64,000 nucleotides of DNA from Methylobacterium nodulans ORS 2060 (GTDB lineage: Bacteria > Pseudomonadota > Alphaproteobacteria > Rhizobiales > Beijerinckiaceae), in NCBI RefSeq assembly GCF_000022085.1, contig NC_011894.1:2879501-2943500 (forward strand). The letters are read 5' to 3'. The stretch's first letter is position 1. Every line of letters starts with the position of its first letter. Of this stretch, positions 23,997 through 33,564 are shown one piece after another. A model generated the notes under the pieces. It saw nothing but the letters and a program-made list of their open reading frames with translations, was not told the origin of the DNA and ran no database searches. The position numbers and the translations under genes are program-made.

Positions 23997-24061
23997 GGAA
24001 TGGGCGGCCAAGGTGAACAGGTCGACGGCGCCGTGCCGTCCGTGCCCGTCCCGGTTGGTCC

Positions 24062-24865
24062 ATGAAGTCCTCCCGTGCCCTCCTCATCGGCATCGCCGCG
24101 GTCACAGGCCTCGCGGCGTTCTACATGATGAGCGGCAGCCCGCCCCCGCCTCCGCCGGTCGTCGCACCTCCGCCGCCGATGGTCGCCGACACCGTGGATG
24201 TGCTCGTGGCGGCGGCCGACCTGCCGATGGGCCAGATCCTGAAGCCCGGGGACCTGCGCTGGCAGGCATGGCCGAAGACCTCCCTCAACGACGGCTTCCT
24301 CCAGCGGGAGCAGAACGCGAATGCGCTCGAAGACACGCTCGGGTCCTTCGTGCGCAGCCCCTTCCTCGGCGGCGAGCCGATTCGGCGGGAGAAGCTGATC
24401 AAGGCCAACGGCAGCGGCTTCCTGTCGGCGATCCTCCCGTCCGGGATGCGCGCCGTCGCGATCTCCATCGACGCGCGCGGCAGCAACACGGCAGGCGGAT
24501 TCATCCTGCCGAACGATCGCGTCGACGTGCTGCGCACCCACCGCGACGAAGAGGCGGCCCGCGCGACCAAGTCCGACGTGCAGGTCACGGAGACGATCCT
24601 GAAGAACGTGCGCGTGCTCGCGGTCGGTCAGACCGTGCAGGAGCGTAATGGCGAGCGGGTGGTCACGGGCGATACTGCGACCCTCGAACTGACGCCCGCC
24701 CAGGCCGAGCAGATCACGCTCGCCCAGAAGGTCGGCCAGCTCTCCCTGGCCCTGCGGAGCCTGTCGGATGCGGGCCAGGTCCAGCCCGAGAGCCCCGAGA
24801 CCGAGAAAGAGCCCGCCCTGACGGTGGTCCGTTACGGCGTCTCCCAGCAGGCGCCCCGCCGGTGA
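24062..24865 (+). CDS. cpaB: Flp pilus assembly protein CpaB/RcpC
   Basis: The 267-aa protein has an N-terminal membrane anchor, a proline-rich linker, an SAF/antifreeze-like domain (about 45-115, DVLVAAADLPMGQILKPGDL) and a RcpC-type domain (about 120-215). CpaB stabilises the outer-membrane secretin in the periplasm. It is 37 bp from cpaC. Confidence 0.92.
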   Translation: MKSSRALLIGIAAVTGLAAFYMMSGSPPPPPPVVAPPPPMVADTVDVLVAAADLPMGQILKPGDLRWQAWPKTSLNDGFLQREQNANALEDTLGSFVRSPFLGGEPIRREKLIKANGSGFLSAILPSGMRAVAISIDARGSNTAGGFILPNDRVDVLRTHRDEEAARATKSDVQVTETILKNVRVLAVGQTVQERNGERVVTGDTATLELTPAQAEQITLAQKVGQLSLALRSLSDAGQVQPESPETEKEPALTVVRYGVSQQAPRR

Positions 24866-24902
24866 GCCGCCGCCTGCCGACCGCGCCGAGAAAGCCCGCG
24901 TC

Positions 24903-26387
24903 ATGATGAGATTCGTCCCCTTCCGGGCGCTCCGGGCGCTCCTCGCGGCCGGGCTCCTCGCCACGCCTTCCGGTCTCGCCAGTCCCGCAGCGGCGCAGCA
25001 GCGGGTGCCCGCGATGCCAGCTCCGGTGCTCTCCGTCGGGCCGCAGGAGGCCGACATCTCGCGTCGCATCGACCTCACGCAGGGACGCTCCCTCGTGGTG
25101 GACCTGCCGCGCGACGCCAAGGAGGTCTTCGTCGCCAACCCGAAGGTCGCCAACGCCGTCGTTCGCTCGACCCGCAAGGTCTTCATCATCGGCGTCGAGA
25201 ACGGCGCCACCTCGATCTTCGTGATGGATGCCGAGGGGCGCCAGATCGCCGCCCTCGACGTGACGGTCGGCCGCGACCTCAACGTGCTGCGCCAGACCCT
25301 GGCGAGCAGCATCCCCAAGGGGCGGTTCGAGGTCCGCCCGGCGGGCGATTCGATCCTGCTTTCGGGCAGCGTGAACTCCGCGGCGGAAGCCCAGCAGGCC
25401 ATCGACGTCGCCAACGCCTTCGTGGGCATCGGCGGCGGCGGCGTGCCGGGCCGCGGCGCGGTGATCAACAACATCACCATCCGCGGCAAGGACCAGGTCA
25501 TGCTGCGCGTCACCGTGGTCGAGGTGTCGCGCTCGGTGCTGAAGCAGTTCGGCGTGAACCTGAGCGGGAACTGGTCGAACCTCAACTTCGCCAACGTCGC
25601 GCCGCTGGCCCTCAACGGGGGGAGCTTCCCGATCGGGAACGCGATCTCGGGCAGCATCAACTTCGGAGGGGGCGCCTCCCTCACGGCGACGCTGAAGGCC
25701 TTCGAGCAGGCCGGCGTCTCGCGCGTCCTCGCCGAGCCGACGCTCACGGCGATCTCCGGCGAATCCGCCAAGTTCACCGCCGGCGGACAGCTCCCGGTGC
25801 CGGGCAATCTCGCCTGCTCGGCCCCTTCGAATGGCGTCCAGCTCTGCACGCCGAGCGTCACCTTCAAGCCCTACGGCGTCAGCCTGACCTTCACGCCCGT
25901 AGTTCTTTCCGAGAACAGGATCTCGATCCGGGTCGGCACCGACGTGACGGAGATCGATCCGCAGAACTCGATGAACATCAACTTCAGCGGCACGACCACC
26001 GCCATCCCGGGCTTCACGGTGCGGACCTCCGAAACCACGGTCGAGCTCGCCTCCGGCGCCACCATGATGACGGCAGGCCTGATTCAGCAGCGCAACCGCG
26101 CGGCGATCACCGGCCTGCCCGCGCTGATGAACCTGCCGATCCTCGGCGCGCTGTTCCGCTCGCGCGACTATCAGCGCGACGAGACCGAGCTGATGATCAT
26201 GGTCACCCCCTACATCGCCAAGGCGATGGAGCCGGCCGAGATCAAGCGGCCCGACGACGGCTTCGTCGATGCGACCGACGGGCAGGCGGTCCTGCTCGGC
26301 CGCTTCAACCGCCTCTACGGCGTGGTCGGGGCCTCGCCCCTCGCCCCGAAGGCCTATCACGGCCGGTTCGGCTTCATCACGGACTAG
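24903..26387 (+). CDS. cpaC: Tad pilus secretin CpaC/RcpA
   Basis: This 494-aa outer-membrane channel protein has a signal peptide, a pilus N-terminal domain (about 50-125), a BON-like segment (about 130-185) and a C-terminal secretin domain (about 260-445) with the characteristic VRTSETTVELASGATMMTAG region and PILGALFRS motif. Multimers form the gated pore for the pilus. A stand-alone paralogue of its N-domain is encoded at 22051-22536. Confidence 0.95.
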   Translation: MMRFVPFRALRALLAAGLLATPSGLASPAAAQQRVPAMPAPVLSVGPQEADISRRIDLTQGRSLVVDLPRDAKEVFVANPKVANAVVRSTRKVFIIGVENGATSIFVMDAEGRQIAALDVTVGRDLNVLRQTLASSIPKGRFEVRPAGDSILLSGSVNSAAEAQQAIDVANAFVGIGGGGVPGRGAVINNITIRGKDQVMLRVTVVEVSRSVLKQFGVNLSGNWSNLNFANVAPLALNGGSFPIGNAISGSINFGGGASLTATLKAFEQAGVSRVLAEPTLTAISGESAKFTAGGQLPVPGNLACSAPSNGVQLCTPSVTFKPYGVSLTFTPVVLSENRISIRVGTDVTEIDPQNSMNINFSGTTTAIPGFTVRTSETTVELASGATMMTAGLIQQRNRAAITGLPALMNLPILGALFRSRDYQRDETELMIMVTPYIAKAMEPAEIKRPDDGFVDATDGQAVLLGRFNRLYGVVGASPLAPKAYHGRFGFITD

Positions 26388-26437
26388 CTAAGTCCGCCTC
26401 TCCGACTGCCCCGCCCCTTACGCACCCGACACGACGG

Positions 26438-27187
26438 ATGCCCGCGATGATCCACTTCCTCCGCCCCGCCTCCCGGCCCGCCCTGCGTGCCGTCAGCATC
26501 GGAGCGCTCGCCCTGTCGCTCGGCGCCTGCGTCGCCAACCGCGCCGCGACGACCGGCTCGGTCTATCCGTCCTCGGTAGCGGCCCGCCACCCGATCGTGC
26601 TCGCCGACGCCCCCCGCAGCCTCGACGTCTTCGTGACCGGCATCGGCCACGTCGATCCGCGCCAGTCCGACGACATCGACGCCTTCCTGCTCGAGTATCG
26701 GCGCTACGGGCGCGGCGTCCTGGTGATCGAGGTGCCGCGCGGGGCGCAGGTGCCGGGCCCCGCCGTCGCCCGCACCGCCGCGCTCCTGCGCGAGCGGGCG
26801 GTGGGCCGCGGCGTGCCGGCGCGGGAACTCGTGGTCGCCCCCTACGCGGTGGTCAATCCCGCGGTGGCGGCCCCCGTCCGGATGAGCTTCCAGCGCATGC
26901 AGGCCAGGGTGAGCGGCGCCTGCGGGCTCTGGCCGCAGGATCTGGGGGTGAGCGAACCGGGCTTCGAGCTGCGCAACGAGTCGTTCTGGAACTACGGCTG
27001 CTCCACGCGCGCGAACTTCGCGAGCCAGATCGCCGACCCGGTCGATCTGGTGCGCGGCCGGCAGGAAGGCCGCATCGACACGGTCTCGCGCACGCAGGAC
27101 ATCGAGAGCCTGCGCACCGGCAAGGATCCGTCAACCAGTTGGAAGCAGGATGGCCAAGCCAGCGTGAAGTCGCAGGTCGGGCAGTGA
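26438..27187 (+). CDS. cpaD: Pilus assembly lipoprotein CpaD
   Basis: The 249-aa protein has a lipoprotein signal with lipobox LGAC. It then carries the CpaD domain, recognisable by the spaced conserved cysteines in SGACGLWPQDLG and NYGCSTRANFASQIADPVDL. CpaD is an outer-membrane lipoprotein needed to localise the CpaC secretin. It follows cpaC by 50 bp. Confidence 0.92.
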   Translation: MPAMIHFLRPASRPALRAVSIGALALSLGACVANRAATTGSVYPSSVAARHPIVLADAPRSLDVFVTGIGHVDPRQSDDIDAFLLEYRRYGRGVLVIEVPRGAQVPGPAVARTAALLRERAVGRGVPARELVVAPYAVVNPAVAAPVRMSFQRMQARVSGACGLWPQDLGVSEPGFELRNESFWNYGCSTRANFASQIADPVDLVRGRQEGRIDTVSRTQDIESLRTGKDPSTSWKQDGQASVKSQVGQ

Positions 27188-27258
27188 CTAGCGGGACGCG
27201 GTGCCACGCCTGCGCGCCGTCGCCTGCAACCTCAGCTGCCAAGTCCGCGAGCCAATCC

Positions 27259-28503
27259 ATGCCTGACAGGACCGATCCGGCCGAACGGGTGATCGCCCCG
27301 GTTCCGCGCATCACGATCCAGGCCTTCTGCGAGACCCAGGACGTCGCCGCCGTGATCGAGAGCGCGGCCGAGGACCGCCGGATGCAGAAGGCGCATCTCA
27401 AGGTCCAGATGGGCGGCGCGGCCGCTGCGACCGAGGCCTTCCGCAGCGCCCCGACCCCGAACGTGCTCCTGATCGAGATGCATGGCGGGCGGACCAACCC
27501 CCTCGCCCAGCTCGACAGCCTGGCGGAGGTTTGCGACGCGGGCACCAAGGTGGTGGTGATCGGGCACGTCAACGACGTGCTGCTCTACCGCGACTTCATC
27601 CGGCGCGGGGTCAGCGAGTACCTGATCGCGCCGATCGATCCCGTGACGGTGATCGCGGCGATCTCCGACCTGTTCGCCGAGCCCGGGGCCGAGCCTCTCG
27701 GGCGGACGGTGGCGGTGGTCGGCGCCAAGGGCGGAGTCGGGGCCTCGACGCTCGCCCACAACATCGCCTGGGCGATCGCCCGCGATCATGCGGTCTCGAC
27801 GGTGATCGCGGATCTCGACGTCGCCTTCGGCACGGCGGGCCTCAACTTCAACCAGGATCCGCCCCAGGGCGTAGCCGAAGCTTTGTTCGCGCCCGAGCGC
27901 ATCGACGCGAATTTCGTCGACCGCCTGCTGTCGAAATGCACCGACAACCTGAGCCTGCTCGCGGCGCCGGCCACGCTCGACCGCACCAACGATTTCGGCG
28001 AGGGCGCCTTCGATGGCCTCATCGATATCTTACGCGGGATGGTGCCCTGCATCGTCCTCGACGTGCCGCATGTCTGGACGGCCTGGAGCCGCAAGATGGT
28101 GATCGGCGCCGACGAGATCCTGGTCGTGGCCGCGCCGGAACTGGCATCGCTGCGCAACGCCCGCAACCTCTTCGACCTGCTGCGCCAAGCCCGGCCGAAC
28201 GACCGGCCGCCGCGGCTCGTGCTCAACCAGGTTGCCATGCCCCGGCGACCGGAGATCGCCGCGGCCGAATTCGCCAAGGCCCTCGACGTGACGGCCGCGG
28301 CCGTGGTGCCGTTCGATCCCGCGCTGTTCGGCGCGGCCGCCAATAACGGGCAGATGCTGGCCGAGCTGCAGACCAACAGCAGGATCACCGAGATCCTCAG
28401 CGAGCTTGGCGGTGCGGTGACCGGACGGGCCGAGACCAAGAAGGCCCGCCCGACGCTGCTCGAACCCATCCTCGCCAAGCTCGCGCGCCGCAAGGCGTCC
28501 TGA
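27259..28503 (+). CDS. cpaE: Pilus localisation ATPase CpaE/TadZ
   Basis: The 414-aa protein combines an N-terminal atypical receiver-like domain (about 15-140) with a MinD/ParA-type ATPase domain (about 150-390). The latter has the deviant P-loop GAKGGVGAST. CpaE/TadZ directs the pilus machine to the cell pole. The ATG at 27259 gives the usual start; in-frame starts further upstream overlap cpaD. A repeat element separates it from cpaF. Confidence 0.92.
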   Translation: MPDRTDPAERVIAPVPRITIQAFCETQDVAAVIESAAEDRRMQKAHLKVQMGGAAAATEAFRSAPTPNVLLIEMHGGRTNPLAQLDSLAEVCDAGTKVVVIGHVNDVLLYRDFIRRGVSEYLIAPIDPVTVIAAISDLFAEPGAEPLGRTVAVVGAKGGVGASTLAHNIAWAIARDHAVSTVIADLDVAFGTAGLNFNQDPPQGVAEALFAPERIDANFVDRLLSKCTDNLSLLAAPATLDRTNDFGEGAFDGLIDILRGMVPCIVLDVPHVWTAWSRKMVIGADEILVVAAPELASLRNARNLFDLLRQARPNDRPPRLVLNQVAMPRRPEIAAAEFAKALDVTAAAVVPFDPALFGAAANNGQMLAELQTNSRITEILSELGGAVTGRAETKKARPTLLEPILAKLARRKAS

Positions 28504-28512
28504 GCGCAGGCT

Positions 28513-28620
28513 GGAGCGCTCCCCGCCGAAGTGGACGCCGGTTCGGCGTAAGGGAGCGCGTGACATCGAGACTCTGGAGCTGTGAGACGACCCGGTCGGG
28601 GTCGGATCACGGCTCCAGAG
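28513..28620. repeat. Dispersed repeat family C, copy 1 (between cpaE and cpaF)
   Basis: A 49-nt unit (28513-28561) matches the complement of 41156-41204 at 46 of 49 positions. It is followed by a long stem: CTCTGGAGC, GTGA and CGACCC on one side, with GGGTCG, TCAC and GCTCCAGAG on the other (28572-28620). It lies in a 223-bp gap inside an otherwise compact tad gene run. Confidence 0.85.
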
Positions 28621-28726
28621 GGCGGCCCCGGGGCAGCCCGAAGGCCGCACGAGGCCGTGATCCCGTGCCGGTCGTGGCGGGGCGCGGGTCACCGGGCACG
28701 ACCGAAGCGAAGGTGCCGCAGGACCC

Positions 28727-30175
28727 ATGTTCGGCAGGAGACCCGGAGCGACGGCCCCCAAGCCTGCGGCTGCGCCGGCGGCCGTCCCCGCCCCTCTGAC
28801 GGCGCCCATCCTTCAGGACACGAGCGCGCCGCGGAGCGAGGCGCCGCGTGCGGCGCCGGTCGCGGTCGAGACGGCTCGCTCGGAGGAATATTACCGCACG
28901 AAGAGCATGATCTTCGGCGCGCTGATCGAGGCGATCGACCTCGCGCAGCTCGCCCGGCTGGAGGCGGAGGCCGCGCGCGAGGAGATCCGCGACATCGTCA
29001 CGGAGATCATCGGCCTCAAGAGCGTGGTGATGTCGATCGCCGAGCAGGAGGACCTGCTCGACGACATCTGCAACGATGTCCTGGGCTACGGCCCGCTCGA
29101 GCCGTTGCTCGGCCGCGACGACATCGCCGACGTGATGGTGAACGGCGCGAACCGCACCTACATCGAGGTTTCCGGCAAGATCCAGCTGACGAATGTGCGC
29201 TTCCGCGACAACCAGCAGCTGATGAACATCTGCCAGCGCATCGTCAGCCAGGTCGGCCGCCGCGTCGACGAATCCTCGCCGATCTGCGACGCGCGCCTGC
29301 CCGACGGCTCACGCGTCAACGTGATCGCCCCGCCGCTGGCCATCGACGGCCCCGCCCTCACCATCCGCAAGTTCAAGAAGGACAAGCTCACCCTCGATCA
29401 GCTCGTCCGCTTCGGCTCCATCTCGCCCGAAGGCGCGAAGATCCTCCAGATCATCGGCCGCGTGAGGTGCAACGTGGTGGTGTCGGGGGGCACCGGCTCG
29501 GGCAAGACCACCCTTCTCAACTGCCTGACCCGCTATATCGACGACGACGAGCGCATCATCACCTGCGAGGACGCGGCGGAGCTGCAGCTCCAGCAGCCCC
29601 ATGTCGTGCGCCTGGAGACCCGTCCGCCCAACCTCGAAGGGCAAGGCCAGGTCACCATGCGCGACCTGATCAAGAACTGCCTGCGTATGCGGCCCGAGCG
29701 GATCATCGTCGGCGAGGTGCGCGGGCCCGAAGCCTTCGACCTGTTGCAGGCGATGAATACCGGCCACGACGGCTCGATGGGCACGCTGCACGCGAACTCC
29801 CCGCGCGAGTGCCTGTCGCGCATCGAATCGATGATCTCGATGGGCGGCTACTCGCTGCCGTCCAGGACCATCCGCGAGATGATCGCGGGCTCCATCGACG
29901 TGATCGTCCAGGCGGCGCGCCTGCGCGATGGCTCGCGCCGCATCACCCACATCACCGAGGTGATGGGCATGGAGGGCGACGTCATCATCACCCAGGACCT
30001 GTTCGTCTACGAGGTCACGGGCGAGGATGCGAACGGCAGGCTGACCGGCCGGCATCGCTCGACCGGGATCGGCCGTCCGCGCTTCTGGGAGCGGGCACGC
30101 TACTACGGGGAGGAGCGGGCGCTCGCGGCGGCGCTCGATGCGGCCGAGGTGGCGCGAGCGGGAGAGGAGACATGA
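28727..30175 (+). CDS. cpaF: Tad pilus secretion ATPase CpaF/TadA
   Basis: This 482-aa type II/IV secretion ATPase has Walker [10 protein letters not shown] (K260), the aspartate box with [20 protein letters not shown], Walker [19 protein letters not shown] and the His box [13 protein letters not shown] proline-rich N-terminal extension of about 50 residues precedes the conserved region. It powers pilus extension and retraction. Its TGA overlaps the tadB ATG (ATGA, 30172-30175). Confidence 0.96.
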   Translation: MFGRRPGATAPKPAAAPAAVPAPLTAPILQDTSAPRSEAPRAAPVAVETARSEEYYRTKSMIFGALIEAIDLAQLARLEAEAAREEIRDIVTEIIGLKSVVMSIAEQEDLLDDICNDVLGYGPLEPLLGRDDIADVMVNGANRTYIEVSGKIQLTNVRFRDNQQLMNICQRIVSQVGRRVDESSPICDARLPDGSRVNVIAPPLAIDGPALTIRKFKKDKLTLDQLVRFGSISPEGAKILQIIGRVRCNVVVSGGTGSGKTTLLNCLTRYIDDDERIITCEDAAELQLQQPHVVRLETRPPNLEGQGQVTMRDLIKNCLRMRPERIIVGEVRGPEAFDLLQAMNTGHDGSMGTLHANSPRECLSRIESMISMGGYSLPSRTIREMIAGSIDVIVQAARLRDGSRRITHITEVMGMEGDVIITQDLFVYEVTGEDANGRLTGRHRSTGIGRPRFWERARYYGEERALAAALDAAEVARAGEET

Positions 30176-31140
30176 CCAGCCTCGATTCCCTGATCGTCGC
30201 GGGCCTGCTGGCCGTGGCGGCGGCCGCCCTCGCCTACGCTTTCATCGTTCCGCTGCTGCCGGAGCAGGCGCGGGCCGCCAAGCGGCAGCAGGCCATCGCC
30301 GGACGTCGCCCGGTAGCTGAGCGCATCCAGGCGGTGAACCGCCGCGATCAGGTCGCCAAAAGCCTCAAGGAGTTGGAGAACAAGGAGAAGAAAGCTCGGC
30401 CCAGCCTCGACCTGCGCCTGACGCAATCCGGTCTCTCGATCACGAAGCCGCAGTTCTATGCCTTCAGCGGGATCGCCGCCGGCCTGAGCGCCGTCACGAT
30501 GCTGCTGCTGAGCGGCAGCCTGCTGCTCTGCCTGGCGACCGCCTTCGTGGCCGGCCTGGGCCTGCCCCAATGGCTCCTGGCCTATCTGCGCAAGCGCCGC
30601 ATGGCGCGCTTCGTCCTGGAACTGCCCAATGCCATGGACGTGATCGTGCGCGGCATCAAATCCGGGCTGCCGATCGGGGATTGCCTGCGCATCATCGCCC
30701 GCGAGGCACCCGATCCGGTCAAGACGGAGTTCCGCGCCATCGTCGAATCGCAGGCGATCGGCCTGCCGCTCCCGGAGGCCGCTGCCAAGCTCTACGAGCG
30801 GATGCCGATCCCGGAGGCCAATTTCTTCGCGATCGTGATCGGCATCCAGTCGAAGTCGGGCGGCAACCTCTCCGAGGCGCTCGGCAACCTCTCGCGGGTT
30901 CTGCGCGACCGCCGCCGCATGGCCGACAAGGTGAGCGCGATGAGCATGGAGGCCCGCGCCTCCGCCGCCATCATCGCCTCCCTGCCCTTCGCCGTCGCGA
31001 TTCTCTGCTATCTGTCGAGCCCGGACTACATCTCGCTCCTCTGGACGACGCAGGTCGGGCAGATCGCCATCGCCGCCTCGGGCCTGTGGATGCTCATCGG
31101 CGTGCTGGTGATGAAGAGGATGATCACTTTCGAGATCTAG
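30172..31140 (+). CDS. tadB: Tad inner-membrane platform protein TadB
   Basis: The 322-aa protein has a T2SSF domain (about 160-285) and four to five membrane segments: one near the N terminus, two near 95-135 and two at the C terminus. Family motifs include LPNAMDVIVRGIKSGLPIGD and SKSGGNLSEALGNLSRVLR. With TadC it forms the platform coupled to the CpaF ATPase. Translation is coupled to cpaF by the overlapping start, which has a GGAGAGGAG site. Confidence 0.94.
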   Translation: MTSLDSLIVAGLLAVAAAALAYAFIVPLLPEQARAAKRQQAIAGRRPVAERIQAVNRRDQVAKSLKELENKEKKARPSLDLRLTQSGLSITKPQFYAFSGIAAGLSAVTMLLLSGSLLLCLATAFVAGLGLPQWLLAYLRKRRMARFVLELPNAMDVIVRGIKSGLPIGDCLRIIAREAPDPVKTEFRAIVESQAIGLPLPEAAAKLYERMPIPEANFFAIVIGIQSKSGGNLSEALGNLSRVLRDRRRMADKVSAMSMEARASAAIIASLPFAVAILCYLSSPDYISLLWTTQVGQIAIAASGLWMLIGVLVMKRMITFEI

Positions 31141-31220
31141 GCTCGCGAGATCCCGGCTCGCAGGGGCCCGCCTCTGCGCCGGGCGTGAGCCGAGACCGCC
31201 GCGCCGCCTTGAGACGCCGG

Positions 31221-32180
31221 ATGCTAGACCTTCTGTCCTCCCTGATCGATCCGCGCTTCGTCGGCTCGATGCTGGCCGCGGTGGCGGCCGCCGCCACCGC
31301 TTTCACGCTCCTGCAGCCCTTCCTTGAGCCGGACCGCCTCGCGCGCCGGATGAAAAGCGTCGGCGAGGAGCGCGACCGCATCCGCCTGCGCGAGCGCGAA
31401 AGGCTCAACCAGCGCGGCAATCTGCGCCAGCAGCCCAAGGCTTACATGAAACGCGTCGTCGAGCGCTTCAAGCTCGACAACTGGCTCGCCACCGACGATG
31501 CCAAGAACCGCCTGATGATGGCAGGCTATCGCGGCCCGCAGGCCGAGACCGCCTTCCTGTTCTTCCGGCTCGTGATGCCGGTGGTCTTCTTCGTCGTCTC
31601 GGTCTTCTACCTCTTCGTGCTGCACGCCCTGGACCAGCCGTTCTCCATCCGGCTGATGATCGTCATCGCGGCCGTCTATGCCGGGATCAAGGCTCCTGAG
31701 ATCTTTCTCAAGAACCAGACCACCAAGCGGCAGGCGGAGATCAAGAAGCACTGGCCGGACGCGCTCGATCTAATGCTGATCTGCGTCGAATCCGGCATGG
31801 CCATCGAGCATTCCTTCCGCCGGGTGAGCGCCGAGATGGCCAATCAGAGCATCGTCCTGGCCGAGGAGCTGGCGCTGACGACGGCCGAGCTGTCCTATCT
31901 CACGGACCGCCGGATCGCCTACGAGAACCTCGCGATGCGCACGGGGCTCGAATCCGTGAAGGCGGTCAGCACGGCCCTGGTCCAGGCCGAGCGCTACGGC
32001 ACGCCGGTCGGACAGGCCCTGCGCGTCCTCGCCCAGGAGAGCCGCGACCAGCGGATGAACGAGGCGGAGAAGAAGGCGGCGGCGCTGCCGCCGAAGCTCA
32101 CCGTGCCGATGATCCTGTTCTTCCTCCCGGTCCTGTTCGTGGTGATCCTCACGCCCGCCATGGTGCAGATCTTCAAGTAG
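31221..32180 (+). CDS. tadC: Tad inner-membrane platform protein TadC
   Basis: This 319-aa paralogue of TadB has a T2SSF domain (about 170-300), with WPDALDLMLICVESGMAIEH and QAERYGTPVGQALRVLAQESR as markers, and three to four membrane segments. It is the last gene of the plus-strand pilus run and converges with sodC after 16 bp. No TPR protein TadD and no full TadG follow; if needed, they lie elsewhere. Confidence 0.94.
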   Translation: MLDLLSSLIDPRFVGSMLAAVAAAATAFTLLQPFLEPDRLARRMKSVGEERDRIRLRERERLNQRGNLRQQPKAYMKRVVERFKLDNWLATDDAKNRLMMAGYRGPQAETAFLFFRLVMPVVFFVVSVFYLFVLHALDQPFSIRLMIVIAAVYAGIKAPEIFLKNQTTKRQAEIKKHWPDALDLMLICVESGMAIEHSFRRVSAEMANQSIVLAEELALTTAELSYLTDRRIAYENLAMRTGLESVKAVSTALVQAERYGTPVGQALRVLAQESRDQRMNEAEKKAAALPPKLTVPMILFFLPVLFVVILTPAMVQIFK

Positions 32181-32196
32181 GGCACGGCCTTCCGGT

Positions 32197-32730
32197 CTAC
32201 TTGATCTCCGCGCAGGCGATGCGGGCCCCCGCATTGCCGATCGGCTGGGTCGTGTGGTCGTCCTCGCCGGCATGGATCACCAGGGCCGAGCCATCCGCGT
32301 CCTTAAGGCCGCCCTCGCCCGTCAGCGGGGTCTCGCTCGAGACCTCGGCATTCACCGAGCCGTCGGCATTCGCGAAGACGTTGGGCAGGTCGCCCTCGTC
32401 CGGCCCCTCCGGGTTGAGGAGCCCGTGCTTGCTGGAATCGTGGTTCACGTGGCCTTTGGACAGTTCGAACTTCGCCGTGTCGGAGCAGTTCGCCACCGCG
32501 TGGAAGTGGATCCCGTGCCAGCCGGCCGGCAGGCCGCCGGCGCCGATCGTCAGGCGCAGCACCAGCGCGTTCGCCCCGTCCCGGATCTGGATCCGGCCGA
32601 TCGTCTCGCCCTTCGTGTTGATCACAGGCGCCTCGTAGCTCTGCGGCGCGGCCGGCGGGCTCGGCTGTCCCACGGCCGGGATCGCCGCGCCAAGCGCCCC
32701 CGCGGCGCCGAGCAGGATGCGTCTCATCAT
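32197..32730 (-). CDS. sodC: Periplasmic Cu/Zn superoxide dismutase
   Basis: The 177-aa enzyme has a signal peptide (RRILLGAAGALGAAIPAVG) and a bacterial Cu/Zn SOD domain. Copper ligands lie in GIHFHAVANC and the late histidine in GEDDHTT; zinc ligands lie in GHVNHDSSKHG. Cysteines in NCSD and RIACAE make the disulfide. It removes superoxide in the periplasm. A double ATG start (32730 and 32727) follows a GAGAGGAGAGG site. It converges with tadC. Confidence 0.95.
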   Translation of the reverse strand: MMRRILLGAAGALGAAIPAVGQPSPPAAPQSYEAPVINTKGETIGRIQIRDGANALVLRLTIGAGGLPAGWHGIHFHAVANCSDTAKFELSKGHVNHDSSKHGLLNPEGPDEGDLPNVFANADGSVNAEVSSETPLTGEGGLKDADGSALVIHAGEDDHTTQPIGNAGARIACAEIK

Positions 32731-32799
32731 CGCCCTCTCCTCTCCATGGCCGCATAAGGTAAGGGAGGACGGGGCGGCCGTCAGGCCTGCGGCGAGCGG

Positions 32800-33564
32800 A
32801 TGGAGCGAGGGGTGAGCGAGGAGCGCGTAAGGGCGGACCGTCTCCTGGTGGAGGCGGGGCATTTCGAGAGCCGGGCCCGCGCGCAGGCCGCCATCGCGGC
32901 GGGGCTGGTGCGGGCGGACGGCGAGCCCGTGCGTCGCGCCTCCGATCTCATCCCGCGCGCCGCGCGGCTCAGCGCCGAGGCGCCGCACCCTTACGTCTCG
33001 CGCGGCGGGCTGAAGCTCGCCGCCGCCCTCGACGCCTTCGGCATCGATCCGGCCGGCCTGACCTGCCTCGATCTCGGCGCCTCGACCGGCGGCTTCACCG
33101 ACGTGCTGCTGCGCCGTGGCGCGGCGCGGGTCTATGCGGTCGATGTCGGGCGCGGCCAGCTGCATCCGCGGCTGGCCGGCGCCCCCCGGATCATCTCCCT
33201 GGAGGCGACGGATGCCCGTGCCATCGAGGCCTGGCGCTTCGCCGCCCCGCCCTCCCTCGTGGTGATCGACGTCAGCTTCATCTCGCTGCGCCTCATCCTG
33301 CCCACGCTGCCACCGCTCGTCGCCCCCGACGCCCGCCTCGTCGCGCTGATCAAGCCGCAATTCGAGGCGGGGCGGGAGCGGGTCGGCCGCGGCGGCCTCG
33401 TGCGCGACGAGGCGGTCCAGCAGGAGGTCTGCGAGGGCATCCGGGAACTCCTGGACTCGCTCGGCTTCACGGTCGCCGGGCTGATCCCCTCGCCGATCGA
33501 GGGCGGCGACGGCAACCGCGAGTTCCTGATCGGCGCGACGCGCCGGAGCGGAGAGGCCGCATGA
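32800..33564 (+). CDS. tlyA: TlyA-type rRNA 2'-O-methyltransferase
   Basis: This 254-aa protein has an S4 RNA-binding domain (about 8-70, RADRLLVEAGHFESRARAQ) and an FtsJ-like methyltransferase domain (about 75-245) with the SAM motif DLGASTGGFTDVLL. TlyA enzymes methylate 16S and/or 23S rRNA and can affect capreomycin susceptibility. The stop overlaps the start of the next RNA methyltransferase gene (ATGA, 33561-33564). The GTG at 32812 is an alternative start, being better placed behind GGAGCGAGG. Confidence 0.9.
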   Translation: MERGVSEERVRADRLLVEAGHFESRARAQAAIAAGLVRADGEPVRRASDLIPRAARLSAEAPHPYVSRGGLKLAAALDAFGIDPAGLTCLDLGASTGGFTDVLLRRGAARVYAVDVGRGQLHPRLAGAPRIISLEATDARAIEAWRFAAPPSLVVIDVSFISLRLILPTLPPLVAPDARLVALIKPQFEAGRERVGRGGLVRDEAVQQEVCEGIRELLDSLGFTVAGLIPSPIEGGDGNREFLIGATRRSGEAA

